Source of the DNA: JBDZVM01 sp040255675
GTDB taxonomy: Bacteria; Actinomycetota; Actinomycetes; Acidothermales; Acidothermaceae
Direction of reading: 5' to 3'
DNA: 64,000 bases
Assembly (NCBI GenBank): GCA_040255675.1
Contig: JBDZVM010000002.1
Coordinates: 164,824 to 228,823 of the forward strand
Under the pieces are notes generated by a model. The model ran no database searches and was not told the origin of the DNA. It saw only the letters and a program-made list of their open reading frames with translations. The position numbers and the translations under genes were made by a program. This document shows, piece by piece, positions 34,913 to 44,182 of the stretch (position 1 is its first letter; each line of letters begins with the position of its first letter).

Positions 34913-36268
34913 TCAGACGAAGGCTGCGGCATCTGACCAGCACGGCGGGTGGAGATCAAGATCGAGCACCCCTTCACACCACGCCGCGGCCTCGAGCAGT
35001 CGTGCGTCCTGGCCGCGGTGCCCGACGAGTTGAACGCCGAGAGGCAACCCCTCCGCCGACATCCCCGACGGCACGCAGATCGTTGGCAGGCCGGTAAAAG
35101 ACCACGGCATGATGTAGGAGGGATCGCCAGTCGTAGTGAGGTCGCGGGGGGCGGAAGCCGGTGTCGCCGGCGTCAGGAGCACGTCTACGGCGTCCAGGCT
35201 TCGCTCCAACTCAGCGACGAGCGCGCCCCGCTCCCGCAATGCGCGCACATAGTCGACGGCCCGCCCCGCCAAACCTTGCCGGATCCGGTTTGCGATCTTC
35301 GGACGGTAGAGACGTTCCCGATCCGCGAACATGCGCTCGTGATAGGTCGCAGTCTCGGCCGATGCGATGGTGGCATAGGCCGAGCGGATCGCCGAGAATA
35401 CCTCTGGCAATACAACCTCCACGACCTCGGCACCCGACCGCGCGAACCGCTCCGCGGCCGCGGCAACATCGGAACGGACCTCAGGGCTGCTCGTTTCGAA
35501 CAGGTTCGATCGCGCCAGGCCGATCCGTGGCGACCGCGCGGACTCGAAGAGCGCTGGCTCGCGCGCGCCGTTCTTAGCGCGAGAATCGCCGGAGACCAGC
35601 GCCTGCCGCACCACCTCAACATCGGCGACCGATCGCGCGAGAATGCCGACGTGGTCGAAGGACCACGCGAGTGGGATCGTGCCCTCGGTCGAGATCGTTC
35701 CGTACGTCGGCTTGAATCCGACGATGCCGTTGTAAGCTGCGGGCCGAAGTGTCGAGCCACCAGTCTGGCTTCCAAGTGCGGCGCCGGCCATGCCTGCCGC
35801 GACGGCAGCGGCAGAACCGCTCGACGAGCCGCCCGGAGTGTGCTCAAGGTTCCACGGGTTGCGCGTGACCGCCGGATCGCCGTTCGCGAACTCGGCTGTG
35901 TGGACCTTGCCGAGGATCACCGCGTCGGCGCGCCGCAGCGCTGCAACCGCAGGGGCGTCGTCGGACGGAACAAAGTCGGCAAGCACTCTCGATGATGCGG
36001 TCGTCGGTAGGCCCGCGGTATAAAAGACGTCTTTCACGCCGACCGGTAGCCCACCAAGGATCCCTAGGGGGCGCCCCTCCACGACCTGTCGGTCGAGTTC
36101 GCTTGCGCGGCGGCGCGCACCTTCGGTATCGAGCGTGATCCACGCCTTGATGTCATGGTCAAGCGCCTCGATCCGAGCGATCGCCGCGTCGACCACGTCG
36201 CGAACCGAGACTGTTCGGTCGGCGACAGCGGCAACGAGCGCCGTCGCACTCATTTGCCAGATTTCCAC
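34913..36268 (-). CDS. Amidase signature family hydrolase
   Basis: A 451-residue amidase. The Ser-cisSer-Lys triad is visible: Lys79 in LPVGVKDVFYTAG, the Ser cluster 148-150 in HTPGGSSSGSAAAV, and nucleophile Ser172 in GSQTGGSTLRPAA. The family hydrolyses amides, carbamates and related C-N bonds. GTG start with AGGA upstream, 10 bp after the iclR stop, so the two are one operon. It is the last gene of the catabolic island and may release the carboxylic acid that the other enzymes degrade. Confidence 0.92.
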   Translation of the reverse strand: MEIWQMSATALVAAVADRTVSVRDVVDAAIARIEALDHDIKAWITLDTEGARRRASELDRQVVEGRPLGILGGLPVGVKDVFYTAGLPTTASSRVLADFVPSDDAPAVAALRRADAVILGKVHTAEFANGDPAVTRNPWNLEHTPGGSSSGSAAAVAAGMAGAALGSQTGGSTLRPAAYNGIVGFKPTYGTISTEGTIPLAWSFDHVGILARSVADVEVVRQALVSGDSRAKNGAREPALFESARSPRIGLARSNLFETSSPEVRSDVAAAAERFARSGAEVVEVVLPEVFSAIRSAYATIASAETATYHERMFADRERLYRPKIANRIRQGLAGRAVDYVRALRERGALVAELERSLDAVDVLLTPATPASAPRDLTTTGDPSYIMPWSFTGLPTICVPSGMSAEGLPLGVQLVGHRGQDARLLEAAAWCEGVLDLDLHPPCWSDAAAFV

Positions 36269-36278
36269 GAGCAGTCCT

Positions 36279-37076
36279 TTAATCGAAGGATGGTGCGGCG
36301 CCGAACAAGAGACTCAATTCCTTGCTGCACGCCAACAGCGCCGGTCGGATTGTTTCCAGTACTCCTTTGACGTCGGTCCGTTGGCCGTGCGTGGAAATGT
36401 TCACGGCAGCAACGACGCGATTATCGGCACCGAAAACAGGCGCGGCGAGACCGATGACGTCGGGTTCTAGTTCGTTACGCACCAAAGACCACCCTTGTTC
36501 GCGAACCCGACGCAGTTCTTTCCGAAGCGCATCAGAGTCGGTGATGGTCTGCGGCGTGAATTTGCGTAACTCCACCTTGCTGAAATAGCGGTCGATCTCT
36601 TCCGATGGAAGATCGGCAAGCATCACCCTGCCCATCGACGAGGCCCACGCGGGGATGCGGCCACCGACCGGTACAGACACGGGAACCGATCGACGCGCAG
36701 TGCGCGCCACGCAGACGACATCGGTGTCTTCAAGTACACCGGCGAGGCAGTTCTCGTCTATGTCGGCGCTCAGAGCCTGCATGATCCGAAGCGCGTTATC
36801 CCACGGATACATCGACGACAAATACGCGTAGCTCAGTTCAAGCACTTTGGCCCGAACCGAATAACGACCGTGTTCGCATCGGACGTATCCGAGATGCTCA
36901 AGGGTGAGAAGCAGACGGCGCGCGGTGGCCCGGCTAAGCTTCGCGCGAGCGGCCACCTCGGTCACCGACAGGGTGGTGTGTTGTTGGGCAAAACTCTTCA
37001 GCACCGCCAAACCACGCGCCAGCGAACGAACCATCTCGCCGGACTGATCGACGGCTGAGTTGTCAGCGTCGTCCAC
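36279..37076 (-). CDS. IclR-family regulator of the catabolic island
   Basis: A 265-residue IclR protein close to the PcaR/PcaU/PobR group that controls aromatic-acid catabolism. Helix-turn-helix SVTEVAARAKLSRATARRLL; effector domain with SADIDENCLAGVLEDTDVVCVA split over two strands, GRIPAWASSMGRVMLA and QGWSLVRNELEPDVIGLAAP. The GTG at 37076 follows AAGG; the frame is open to 37160. It lies between a MmgE/PrpD gene and the amidase. Confidence 0.9.
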   Translation of the reverse strand: MDDADNSAVDQSGEMVRSLARGLAVLKSFAQQHTTLSVTEVAARAKLSRATARRLLLTLEHLGYVRCEHGRYSVRAKVLELSYAYLSSMYPWDNALRIMQALSADIDENCLAGVLEDTDVVCVARTARRSVPVSVPVGGRIPAWASSMGRVMLADLPSEEIDRYFSKVELRKFTPQTITDSDALRKELRRVREQGWSLVRNELEPDVIGLAAPVFGADNRVVAAVNISTHGQRTDVKGVLETIRPALLACSKELSLLFGAAPSFD

Positions 37077-37175
37077 GCCTGCCTTCTTCCCTTGACGCCG
37101 GGGTTTGCTCGCGACGTAACAGGCGACTGCGTGGTCGCCGCACAACATCGTACGTCGCAAGGAACGTATACCGAA

Positions 37176-38558
37176 CTAAACATGCTGGCTCCGAGGGACG
37201 ACCACAGTATCAAGTGCGGCGCCCAAGGCTACCGTCCCATCGCCTAGCCGCCTCCAGGTAGCAAACGCCTCTGCGACTCGATCCTCGTCTCCTAGGACAG
37301 GTGCCACCAGCGACCGGAACTTCTCGTGAAGGTCTTGGTCTGTCATCGGGTTGTCAGGATGACCCGTGGGATTTACGACTTCGGCGCGGTGCTCGCCGCC
37401 GTGCCGGTCCGTCACTACGAGCCGGGCCGCGACCCGTTGCGGAAACACCTCAGTTGCCCAATCAGACGGCTCTACCGAGATTCTCTTCATCAGTTCTGTG
37501 ATGGCCGGGTCCGCGAAGGCATCCGGGCAGAATGACTCCCCCGAGATTTTTCCGTGCGTGAGCACTGTTGCAACGACCCATGGCGTGCTGTGATCGGCTG
37601 TCTCCCGAGACGCGGGAGCCCACTTCTCCGGCTCGCTGCCGGTCGACCTCCAGGCCTCGGCGTAGGTCTCGACCCGAACGGTTGCGATGTCACGACAATC
37701 AACCGCGAAGCGCAATTGGTGCGCGGCCCACGCGGGCGCCTGAGCGTGGTAGCACACCGGCCAATACTTCATGGACGTCCGGAGGATACGGAACGCGCGC
37801 TCGTCTGCTAGCGCCAGCCGAAAGGGTCCCGCAACGACCTCCTTCACGCCGCGTCGTCCGTCGAATCCCTCGAGTGGGCCTGTAACGCCTGCGCACGCAA
37901 GTTGAACCGCGAACATGGCATTTCGCGTGGCATATGCCGTCGCGCAGGCCTTCCACATGGAGAGCATGCCCGATCGAGTCGCACCAAGGGGAATTCCGGA
38001 CGACGCGATGATGCCGATGGCGTTGGCGAGCGTTCGCCGGTCAAGCCGCAAAAGGTTACCCAACGCCGCGACGGTACCTACTCCAACCGAAAACCCTTGA
38101 TCCCAGCCTCGCCGCGCCAAACCCATCGCTTCGGTAAGGCCAATCGACACTTCGTAGGCGACGACGGCGGCCGTGACGAGGCCGCGCCCGGAAACTCCCG
38201 CATCTGGCGACGCGAGGAGGCCGCCGAGGCAATCACTTGGATGAGCATTCGGGGCCCAGTCGTTGTAATCGAGATACCGAATCCTCGTCGTATTCAGAAA
38301 ACTCGCCATATCGGCGGACACCAGCTCCTCGCGACTTCGACCGAGCGGACTCACGCCGACGCCATCGCATACTCTTGGCGCCACCTTCGCAGCAGCCACT
38401 ACCGGCGGCGCATCGAGCGCGGCAAGCGCGCACGCCACACTGTCGGCATACCGCACACAGGTGGCGTCGACGACGTTGGCGGGCAGGTCACCGAACCGAA
38501 GCTGCGTCGAAAATTCAACTAGCTGCGCAGTAAGGTCATCCACCGGCGTTAGCTCCAT
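37176..38558 (-). CDS. MmgE/PrpD family protein (third, divergent paralogue)
   Basis: A 460-residue MmgE/PrpD fold protein. The family includes 2-methylcitrate dehydratase, cis-aconitate decarboxylase and iminodisuccinate epimerase. Family segments: FLNTTRIRYLDYNDW, HPSDCLGGLLASPD, ASSGIPLGATRSGMLSMWK and SMKYWPVCYHAQAPAWAA with the conserved Lys-Tyr region. It starts right after the permease gene at 38559, with no spacer. It is only distantly similar to the tandem pair at 45-47.8 kb, so probably acts on a different intermediate. Confidence 0.88.
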   Translation of the reverse strand: MELTPVDDLTAQLVEFSTQLRFGDLPANVVDATCVRYADSVACALAALDAPPVVAAAKVAPRVCDGVGVSPLGRSREELVSADMASFLNTTRIRYLDYNDWAPNAHPSDCLGGLLASPDAGVSGRGLVTAAVVAYEVSIGLTEAMGLARRGWDQGFSVGVGTVAALGNLLRLDRRTLANAIGIIASSGIPLGATRSGMLSMWKACATAYATRNAMFAVQLACAGVTGPLEGFDGRRGVKEVVAGPFRLALADERAFRILRTSMKYWPVCYHAQAPAWAAHQLRFAVDCRDIATVRVETYAEAWRSTGSEPEKWAPASRETADHSTPWVVATVLTHGKISGESFCPDAFADPAITELMKRISVEPSDWATEVFPQRVAARLVVTDRHGGEHRAEVVNPTGHPDNPMTDQDLHEKFRSLVAPVLGDEDRVAEAFATWRRLGDGTVALGAALDTVVVPRSQHV

Positions 38559-39365
38559 TCACTCGTCAAGACCAAGCGCTCGGGCGATCCCGACGAAGCG
38601 CTGCACCAGCAAGATCGGCACAATCGAGAAGAGCACAAGCAAGGTGCCTGCGGCCATGACGAGCGGATCATAGTTCTCGAGCATGTACGAGTAGAGCGCA
38701 ACCGGGAATGTCGTCGAGGCTGGCGCCGCCAAGAACAGAGAGATGCCGACTTCGTCGAAGGAGATAATGAAAGCAAAGAGACAGCCCACGACCAAAGGGC
38801 CGCGAAACTGCGGAAACATGATTCGCCAAAACACCGTGCGCGGCCGCGCACCGAGCGTCGCCGCCGCGACTACGCCGTTACGATCGATGCCCGCGAGACC
38901 GACACCCGTGAGCCGCACCACAAAAGCAATCGACAACATCAAGTGCGCCATGAACAGCACCCATGACTTACCGATGAGTCCCAGCATCGACTCTAGCGAC
39001 AGCAGCGCAATGCCCGTACCAATAGCCGGCAACGTCAACGGCGCCACGATCAGCGTCTCGACAAGATTCTTACCGCGGAAATCGTGCCACGTGATGGCGT
39101 AAGCGGCCAGAGTGCCGATGATTCCACCGACGATCGCGACACCGGCCGCGACCTCTAGGCTCAGCACGATGCCGTCGGTGAAGATTTCGGTCTCCAACGC
39201 GCGTTCGATCCACTTGAGGCTCAGGCCAGACGGGGGAAAGGCGACGTGCTCGGCGCTCGTCAACGCTTCAGCCATGACCACAAGGACCGGGAGCAACATA
39301 AACGTCGCTATCAAGGTGACGAAAACGACCGCGATCAAATTCTTCGTGCGATGCAACGTCCTCAT
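38559..39365 (-). CDS. ABC transporter permease (PotC-like)
   Basis: A 268-residue permease of the spermidine/putrescine type with six helices, starting LIAVVFVTLIATFMLLPVLVV. The EAA loop is AAATLGARPRTVFWRIMFP. The ATG at 39365 overlaps the stop of the partner permease by 4 bp. Works with the genes at 39362, 40287 and 41703. Confidence 0.93.
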   Translation of the reverse strand: MRTLHRTKNLIAVVFVTLIATFMLLPVLVVMAEALTSAEHVAFPPSGLSLKWIERALETEIFTDGIVLSLEVAAGVAIVGGIIGTLAAYAITWHDFRGKNLVETLIVAPLTLPAIGTGIALLSLESMLGLIGKSWVLFMAHLMLSIAFVVRLTGVGLAGIDRNGVVAAATLGARPRTVFWRIMFPQFRGPLVVGCLFAFIISFDEVGISLFLAAPASTTFPVALYSYMLENYDPLVMAAGTLLVLFSIVPILLVQRFVGIARALGLDE

Positions 39366-40321
39366 TGGGGAACCACCACCGCCTGTTCGCCCCCGCCTTT
39401 TCGAGTGAGCCGAAGAATGAGGTTCATAACGACGATGATGATCACACACAGACTAACTGCGAGCACCGCGCTCAACGGATAATCGACCACCACCGTGGCC
39501 TGCTCGTAGAGCAGCACCGGAATCGTGGTCGTCTCACCGCCGCCGAGCAAGCTCGTCGTGACGACGTTGCTCGAGGCGAGACTGAACACCAAAGCTGTAC
39601 CGGCCGTCAGACCCGAAGAAGTCATCGGAAGCGTAATGCGCCAGAAGACACGCATCGGCGAGGCTCCTAGGGTGGACGCCGCAGCGGGGATTGAGGGATC
39701 AAGCCTCCGGACCGAGGCGAATACCGACAAGAACATGAACGGTAAGAGCGTATTCGTCAGTCCGATGACAACCGCAGTGCCGGTGTAAAGGAGGCGTGGC
39801 ATCGTCGCACCAAATGATTGCAGAATGCTGTCGAGCATCCCGTTAGTGCCCAGGATTGCCATCCATCCGAGGCTTCGTTCGACGACCGTAATGAAAATCG
39901 GCATGACGACGATCAGCGCGACGGTGACGCGGACCTTCCTGCTGCGACCGACTAACCATAACGAGAGCGGGTACGAGATCAACGCCGTGAATATGGTGGC
40001 AAGGATCGCGTATTCGAAGGTCCGGGTTGTGGCCTTCAGGAAATACGACTCTTTCCAAAAATACCGATAGTTCTCCGGTGCAAAGCCCGTACGCATCCCA
40101 GTCATGGGGCTCGTTGGAAAGAAGCTGATCACCGCAAGCAGACAGACCGGCAAGACAAAGAACACAACGAGGATCATGATCGCCGGCGCGGCTAACCCGT
40201 ACGGACGTAGGTTTGTACTGCGCCGCCACCACCTACGCACCGCCGAGCCCGTGCTAGCAGACGGAGAGGGTGCGCCAGAAACAGCGCTAGGTGGCCTTAA
40301 GACTTGCGTCGAGCGACCCAT
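39362..40321 (-). CDS. ABC transporter permease (PotB-like)
   Basis: A 319-residue permease with six helices after a cytoplasmic N-terminus; LAAPAIMILVVFFVLPVCLLA is the first. EAA loop: AASTLGASPMRVFWRITLP. Start at ATG 40321 overlaps the ATPase gene by 35 bp; the frame is open to 40387. In this island the likely cargo is an organic acid or amide rather than a polyamine, by inference. Confidence 0.9.
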   Translation of the reverse strand: MGRSTQVLRPPSAVSGAPSPSASTGSAVRRWWRRSTNLRPYGLAAPAIMILVVFFVLPVCLLAVISFFPTSPMTGMRTGFAPENYRYFWKESYFLKATTRTFEYAILATIFTALISYPLSLWLVGRSRKVRVTVALIVVMPIFITVVERSLGWMAILGTNGMLDSILQSFGATMPRLLYTGTAVVIGLTNTLLPFMFLSVFASVRRLDPSIPAAASTLGASPMRVFWRITLPMTSSGLTAGTALVFSLASSNVVTTSLLGGGETTTIPVLLYEQATVVVDYPLSAVLAVSLCVIIIVVMNLILRLTRKGGGEQAVVVPQ

Positions 40322-41444
40322 CTGGTATTTCACCGCCCTCCGACGAGAGTTGCATCTTTTCGTCTGCGAAGACCACGCACCGCTCATATGACCAAGCCAA
40401 GGTCACATTCATTCCGGGCCGTAGATTCGTCGCGTCGGTGGTGCTTGACCGCACTTCCAGGTCAGAAAAGCCAGCGTCGACGAGCACATTCGCTTCGCGA
40501 CCGAGGAAGGTCGCTCGCTTTACCACGCCGTACACAGAGTTCTCCGTTTCACTTACCCGTGCCGCAATTCGGAGCGCCTCTGGCCGAACCATGACGACCG
40601 CCTGAGCGTCGGTTAACCCGGATCGTTGTGAGTCGGCAAGTGGCCCGCGCCACCGCTGGCCGCCCGGACCGGCCAGCTCAGCGACCATTCCCGTGACTCC
40701 GGAGGCGCGGGCGGGTAATAGGTTTGCCTTTCCTAGGAATCGCGCCACTTCGAGATCCCGCGGTCGGTCGTACAGTTCGGCGGGGCTACCGACCTGTCGC
40801 ATGCTGCCCTTCACCAGCACACCGATTTGGTCCGCGACGGCCATCGCTTCCTGCTGATCATGCGTCACGAAAATCATCGAGATGCCTGTCTCCGCCTGAA
40901 GATCACGGATCTCGAACTGCATCTCTTCACGCAGGCTCGCATCCAAGCTAGATAGCGGTTCGTCAAGCAACAAGACCTGCGGCCTGCTCGCCAGAGCACG
41001 GGCGACGGCGACCCTTTGCCGTTGCCCCCCCGAGAGTTGGCCTGGTAGCCGATCACTAAACTCCGAAAGATGTGTCATTTCCATCGATTCGGTGGCCAAC
41101 CGTGCACATTCGTCCTTCGGCCTGCGCTGTACTCGAGGCCCGAACTCAATATTTCGCTGGACGGTCATGTGCGGAAACAGCGCGTAGCTTTGGAACACAA
41201 CACCGACACCACGGCGATGAACCGCGACATCGGTCATATCGACACCACCGAAGAGCACGCGGCCCGAGTCTGCGGTCGTGATCCCCGCGACGATCGAAAG
41301 TGTTGTGCTCTTCCCGCAGCCTGACGGGCCGAGTAAGGCGAGCGTGCCACCCGCCTCGACGCGGAACGATACACTTTCGAGCACTGCGTTTCGGCCGTAC
41401 GACTTACAGAGGTCTCTCACCTCGATATCGACGGAGTCAGCCAT
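40287..41444 (-). CDS. ABC transporter ATP-binding protein (PotA-like)
   Basis: A 385-residue ATPase: Walker A LGPSGCGKST, Q-loop VFQSYALFPHMTV, signature LSGGQRQRVAVARAL, Walker B VLLLDEPLSSLD, switch His in FVTHDQQEAM, and a C-terminal TOBE domain (from about residue 270). Pairs with two separate permeases and a lipoprotein. Confidence 0.95.
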   Translation of the reverse strand: MADSVDIEVRDLCKSYGRNAVLESVSFRVEAGGTLALLGPSGCGKSTTLSIVAGITTADSGRVLFGGVDMTDVAVHRRGVGVVFQSYALFPHMTVQRNIEFGPRVQRRPKDECARLATESMEMTHLSEFSDRLPGQLSGGQRQRVAVARALASRPQVLLLDEPLSSLDASLREEMQFEIRDLQAETGISMIFVTHDQQEAMAVADQIGVLVKGSMRQVGSPAELYDRPRDLEVARFLGKANLLPARASGVTGMVAELAGPGGQRWRGPLADSQRSGLTDAQAVVMVRPEALRIAARVSETENSVYGVVKRATFLGREANVLVDAGFSDLEVRSSTTDATNLRPGMNVTLAWSYERCVVFADEKMQLSSEGGEIPDGSLDASLKAT

Positions 41445-41629
41445 GACTACCGTCGCAGCCTGTCGACATGTTACCGGGGTGGCTAATCAGCGCCATCCGA
41501 TCTCATCCCTTACGTGAATAGGACCAACTTCTCCGCGAACTATGTTCAGGTGGCGTCACCCGTGGTGGAGCAACGTTGCCGGGCGCGCCCACTGGCTACA
41601 TCAGGGGTAAACGTAGGCAGGTCTCGGAC

Positions 41630-41660
41630 CGCAGGAGCGACCCCTCGATCCTCCGAGACC
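41630..41660 (-). terminator. Stem-loop after the binding-protein gene
   Basis: GGTCTCGGA and TCCGAGACC form a perfect nine-base stem within the 258-bp gap between the binding-protein stop and the ATPase start. No T-run follows, so it is more likely an attenuator or 3'-stabiliser giving high binding-protein expression than a full terminator. The rest of the gap holds no gene. Confidence 0.55.
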
Positions 41661-41702
41661 CGCCGACTCACCCCATCTGGCGCTATCAGCGAATATCGGT
41701 GA

Positions 41703-42812
41703 TCAATCGAGCTCTCGATGCCACTGGGCGACCCAGTCACCCTTCTTCTTCGCAATAGCCTCGTCGTCGAGTTGGAGGATTGAGTTCAGTTCCTCGTCAC
41801 CGTAAGGCACGCCCTTGGCGACGTCGGGGCTAAGGTCCGCGTTCTTGATGACCGGCCCTTCGTACTCTGCCGCCTGACTAACCTGCACCTCCTGACTGAT
41901 CAAAAAGTCAATCAGTTTATAGGACGCCTCCAAGTGTCCCGCGTTCGCGACCGCGGCAACCAGCGAAAGTTCGGCGACCCCACCAGTTTCTTTGGGCTCC
42001 GCAAACGCGATCGGCAAACCTTGTGCGGCAAGAGTTGCCTGGTGCTTCGTCGACGTGTAGTTCACCCACGCAGTGCCTTGCGACATGAGTGCGTCGCCTG
42101 CGGATGACGATTGCGGAGTGAGCGCCCAGTTACCGATATCCTTGAGCTTCTTCAGTGCCTCGAAGCCAGGCTTGATATTGTTCTCGTCACCACCATTGGC
42201 TCTCGCGAACATGACCAACGCGTTGATCCCGAAGTTGCCGTTCGGCGGCGACAGAGCAATCTTTCCCTTCAGCTTCGGGTTATACAGGTCTTGTATCGAC
42301 GTGAGCGGAGGAATACCCGCCTCCTTGAACTTTTCCGTGTTGTAGGCGAACCCCTCCACCGCGAGGTGTTGCGGAACGCCATACTGCGTGGCCGGAAGAG
42401 CATCGTAAAGGTTCTTGATATTCGGCACCTTGGTCTCGTCGACCGCTGCAAAGAGATTCATCGCCGCACCTCGCTTGAGGTCAGACGGGTTAACGAGTAG
42501 TACGTCGATCTGCGGGTCATTCTTTTGGGCTACGACTTTTGCGAAGTTCACCGACGTGGTGTCCTGCACGTAGTCCACCTTGATGCCCGTTTGCGCAGTA
42601 AATTTCTTGATCTCATCGGCTATAACCTTGCCAGCCGAACCGCCACTGCCGGCATATACGATCGGGCCGAGGTCTGCTTGTTTGGTGGGGCTTTGACTAA
42701 CCTGTGCCGCCGAGGCGGATGAGCCCGCCGAGCTACCACCGCTGCTACTACTACATGCCGCCAGACCGACGACAAGCAAACCAGCAGCGACGATAGTGCC
42801 TGATTTCCTCAT
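41703..42812 (-). CDS. ABC substrate-binding lipoprotein (PotD-like)
   Basis: A 369-residue type II binding protein. Signal peptide RKSGTIVAAGLLVVGLAAC with the lipid Cys; then a Ser/Gly linker. Mature part: IVYAGSGGSAGKVIADEIKKF, QHLAVEGFAYNTEKFKEAG, NPKLKGKIALSPPNGNFG and a late KLIDFLISQEVQ. ATG 42812 starts the signal peptide. The ligand may be a carboxylate or amide degraded by the island. Confidence 0.9.
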   Translation of the reverse strand: MRKSGTIVAAGLLVVGLAACSSSSGGSSAGSSASAAQVSQSPTKQADLGPIVYAGSGGSAGKVIADEIKKFTAQTGIKVDYVQDTTSVNFAKVVAQKNDPQIDVLLVNPSDLKRGAAMNLFAAVDETKVPNIKNLYDALPATQYGVPQHLAVEGFAYNTEKFKEAGIPPLTSIQDLYNPKLKGKIALSPPNGNFGINALVMFARANGGDENNIKPGFEALKKLKDIGNWALTPQSSSAGDALMSQGTAWVNYTSTKHQATLAAQGLPIAFAEPKETGGVAELSLVAAVANAGHLEASYKLIDFLISQEVQVSQAAEYEGPVIKNADLSPDVAKGVPYGDEELNSILQLDDEAIAKKKGDWVAQWHRELD

Positions 42813-42935
42813 GCTTTTCCATCCTTTCGGTGGACCGGTTGAAGGCTTACGGAGCCCGAGTTCTTTCTGCTGAAGTTCTAGAGGACACATTGAGGCAGCG
42901 CGAGGTCACTGCCCGATACATAGGAGAACCAACTT

Positions 42936-43346
42936 TCAGCGCGCTACACGATTTCGGTCGGCTTCGGCTCGGCGATAGGCTTCAATCGAGTCTCGAGCGA
43001 TAGCGAACGCGCTAACCGCGGTCGGTACTCCGCAGTAGACGCCCACTTGTAAGAGGACCTCTTGAATTTCTTCTTCAGTGCAGCCGTTTCGCAATGCTCC
43101 CGCGACATGGAGCCGCAGCTCGCGCTCGTGTCCGTTGGCCGAGAGCATCGCAATATTTAACAGACTCCGTGTCTTATGATCGAGGCCGGGCCTGCGCCAG
43201 ACGGAGCCCCAGCAATGCTCGATAACAAACTCCTGCATGGGCCGGTCGAACGACGTCGAACGCGCAATACCACCGTCGACATACTCCGAGCCGAGTACCT
43301 TTCGTCGTACTGCCAGCGCTTCTTCACGATCATTTTGATCCAGCAT
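42936..43346 (-). CDS. Carboxymuconolactone decarboxylase-like (PcaC/AhpD fold) protein
   Basis: A 136-residue protein. FVIEHCWGSVWRRPGLDHKTRSLLNIAMLSA (in pieces) and ELRLHVAGALRNGCTEEEIQEVL are the CMD signature. True PcaC decarboxylates 4-carboxymuconolactone in protocatechuate breakdown, but no other protocatechuate genes are nearby, so the reaction here is uncertain. It overlaps the gntR stop by 17 bp. Confidence 0.88.
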   Translation of the reverse strand: MLDQNDREEALAVRRKVLGSEYVDGGIARSTSFDRPMQEFVIEHCWGSVWRRPGLDHKTRSLLNIAMLSANGHERELRLHVAGALRNGCTEEEIQEVLLQVGVYCGVPTAVSAFAIARDSIEAYRRAEADRNRVAR

Positions 43347-44064
43347 TAGTACTCTTCACACTCTCCTCCTGTCTCGAAACTGTCTGCAAAGCTAGCTTCG
43401 CCGCCGTGCGCACGTGTTCGGCACATGCCGCGGCGGTCGCCTCGGCATCCCGCGCTTCGGCACTCTTGACGATCCGTTCGACCTCGAAGATCGTCTCCCG
43501 CAAGCGCTTAGGGTTTGCCAGCGTCGTCGCGCGCAACAAGCTGATCTGAGCGCGGAGGCGGCATATGAGCGCCTCGACCGTCTGGTTGCCAGCGCCTTCA
43601 AGAAGCACGTCGTAGAAGCGATCCTTGGCGCGTAAGACGCTCAGTGTGTCGGCATGTGCCATAGCCGACGCCTTGATTTCCGTGAGAGTTGCTCGGAGTG
43701 CGCTTATCTGTTCGTCGCTCGCATTCTCGGCAAAGCACCGACCCGCCAGACCCTCGAGCATCTCGCGAACAGCATAAATTTCCGCCGCCTGCCTTTTCGT
43801 GATGGATGCGACGACCCAGCCCGTGCCGGGCATCGAGCGAACCAAACCCTCAGCGGCCAGTTCCTGCAAGACTTCACGAACCGTAGGCCGTGAAACCCCC
43901 GCCACGCGCGCAAGCTTCGTCTCGACGAGGCGATCGCCCGGCCGCAGATTCATATCAGCGATGGCATTGCGGAGCGCGTCGCTAACCTGCGCCCGGATGG
44001 TCAACGACTTTCGCTCAATCGGCAGATTAAGGACGCCCAACTCGGCGCTCGGGTCGGAACTCAT
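43330..44064 (-). CDS. GntR-family regulator, FadR subfamily
   Basis: A 244-residue protein: winged helix RAQVSDALRNAIADMNLRPG with VSRPTVREVLQELAAEGLV, and an all-helical FCD effector domain from about residue 95 (EIYAVREMLEGLAGRCFAEN; HFYD-type region KDRFYDVLLEGAGN). FCD domains bind carboxylic acids, often through a metal. It sits inside the island and has its own promoter, so it probably reports an acid intermediate. GGGAGG precedes the ATG. Confidence 0.92.
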   Translation of the reverse strand: MSSDPSAELGVLNLPIERKSLTIRAQVSDALRNAIADMNLRPGDRLVETKLARVAGVSRPTVREVLQELAAEGLVRSMPGTGWVVASITKRQAAEIYAVREMLEGLAGRCFAENASDEQISALRATLTEIKASAMAHADTLSVLRAKDRFYDVLLEGAGNQTVEALICRLRAQISLLRATTLANPKRLRETIFEVERIVKSAEARDAEATAAACAEHVRTAAKLALQTVSRQEESVKSTNAGSK

Positions 44065-44091
44065 AAATCTCTCACCTCCCGCCTGCCGGCG

Positions 44092-44120
44092 ACCATACTG
44101 TCTGGCAGCGCGGCCGACAA
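44092..44120 (-). promoter_or_regulatory. Promoter of gntR
   Basis: TTGTCG (-35) and TATGGT (-10) on the minus strand, 17 bp apart, 28 bp upstream of the gntR ATG. A perfect ten-base palindrome ATCTGCAGAT lies just upstream at 44123-44132 and could be an operator. Confidence 0.45.
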
Positions 44121-44182
44121 CCCATCTGCAGATAACGTTTTTGAGTTAATGCGCATCTCGCCACACAGCACGGCACCTTCTT

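Noticed and set aside
42936..43346. Assigning a protocatechuate (beta-ketoadipate) pathway from the PcaC-like and PcaR-like genes
   Set aside because: No protocatechuate dioxygenase, cycloisomerase or enol-lactone hydrolase gene is present; both families are broad.
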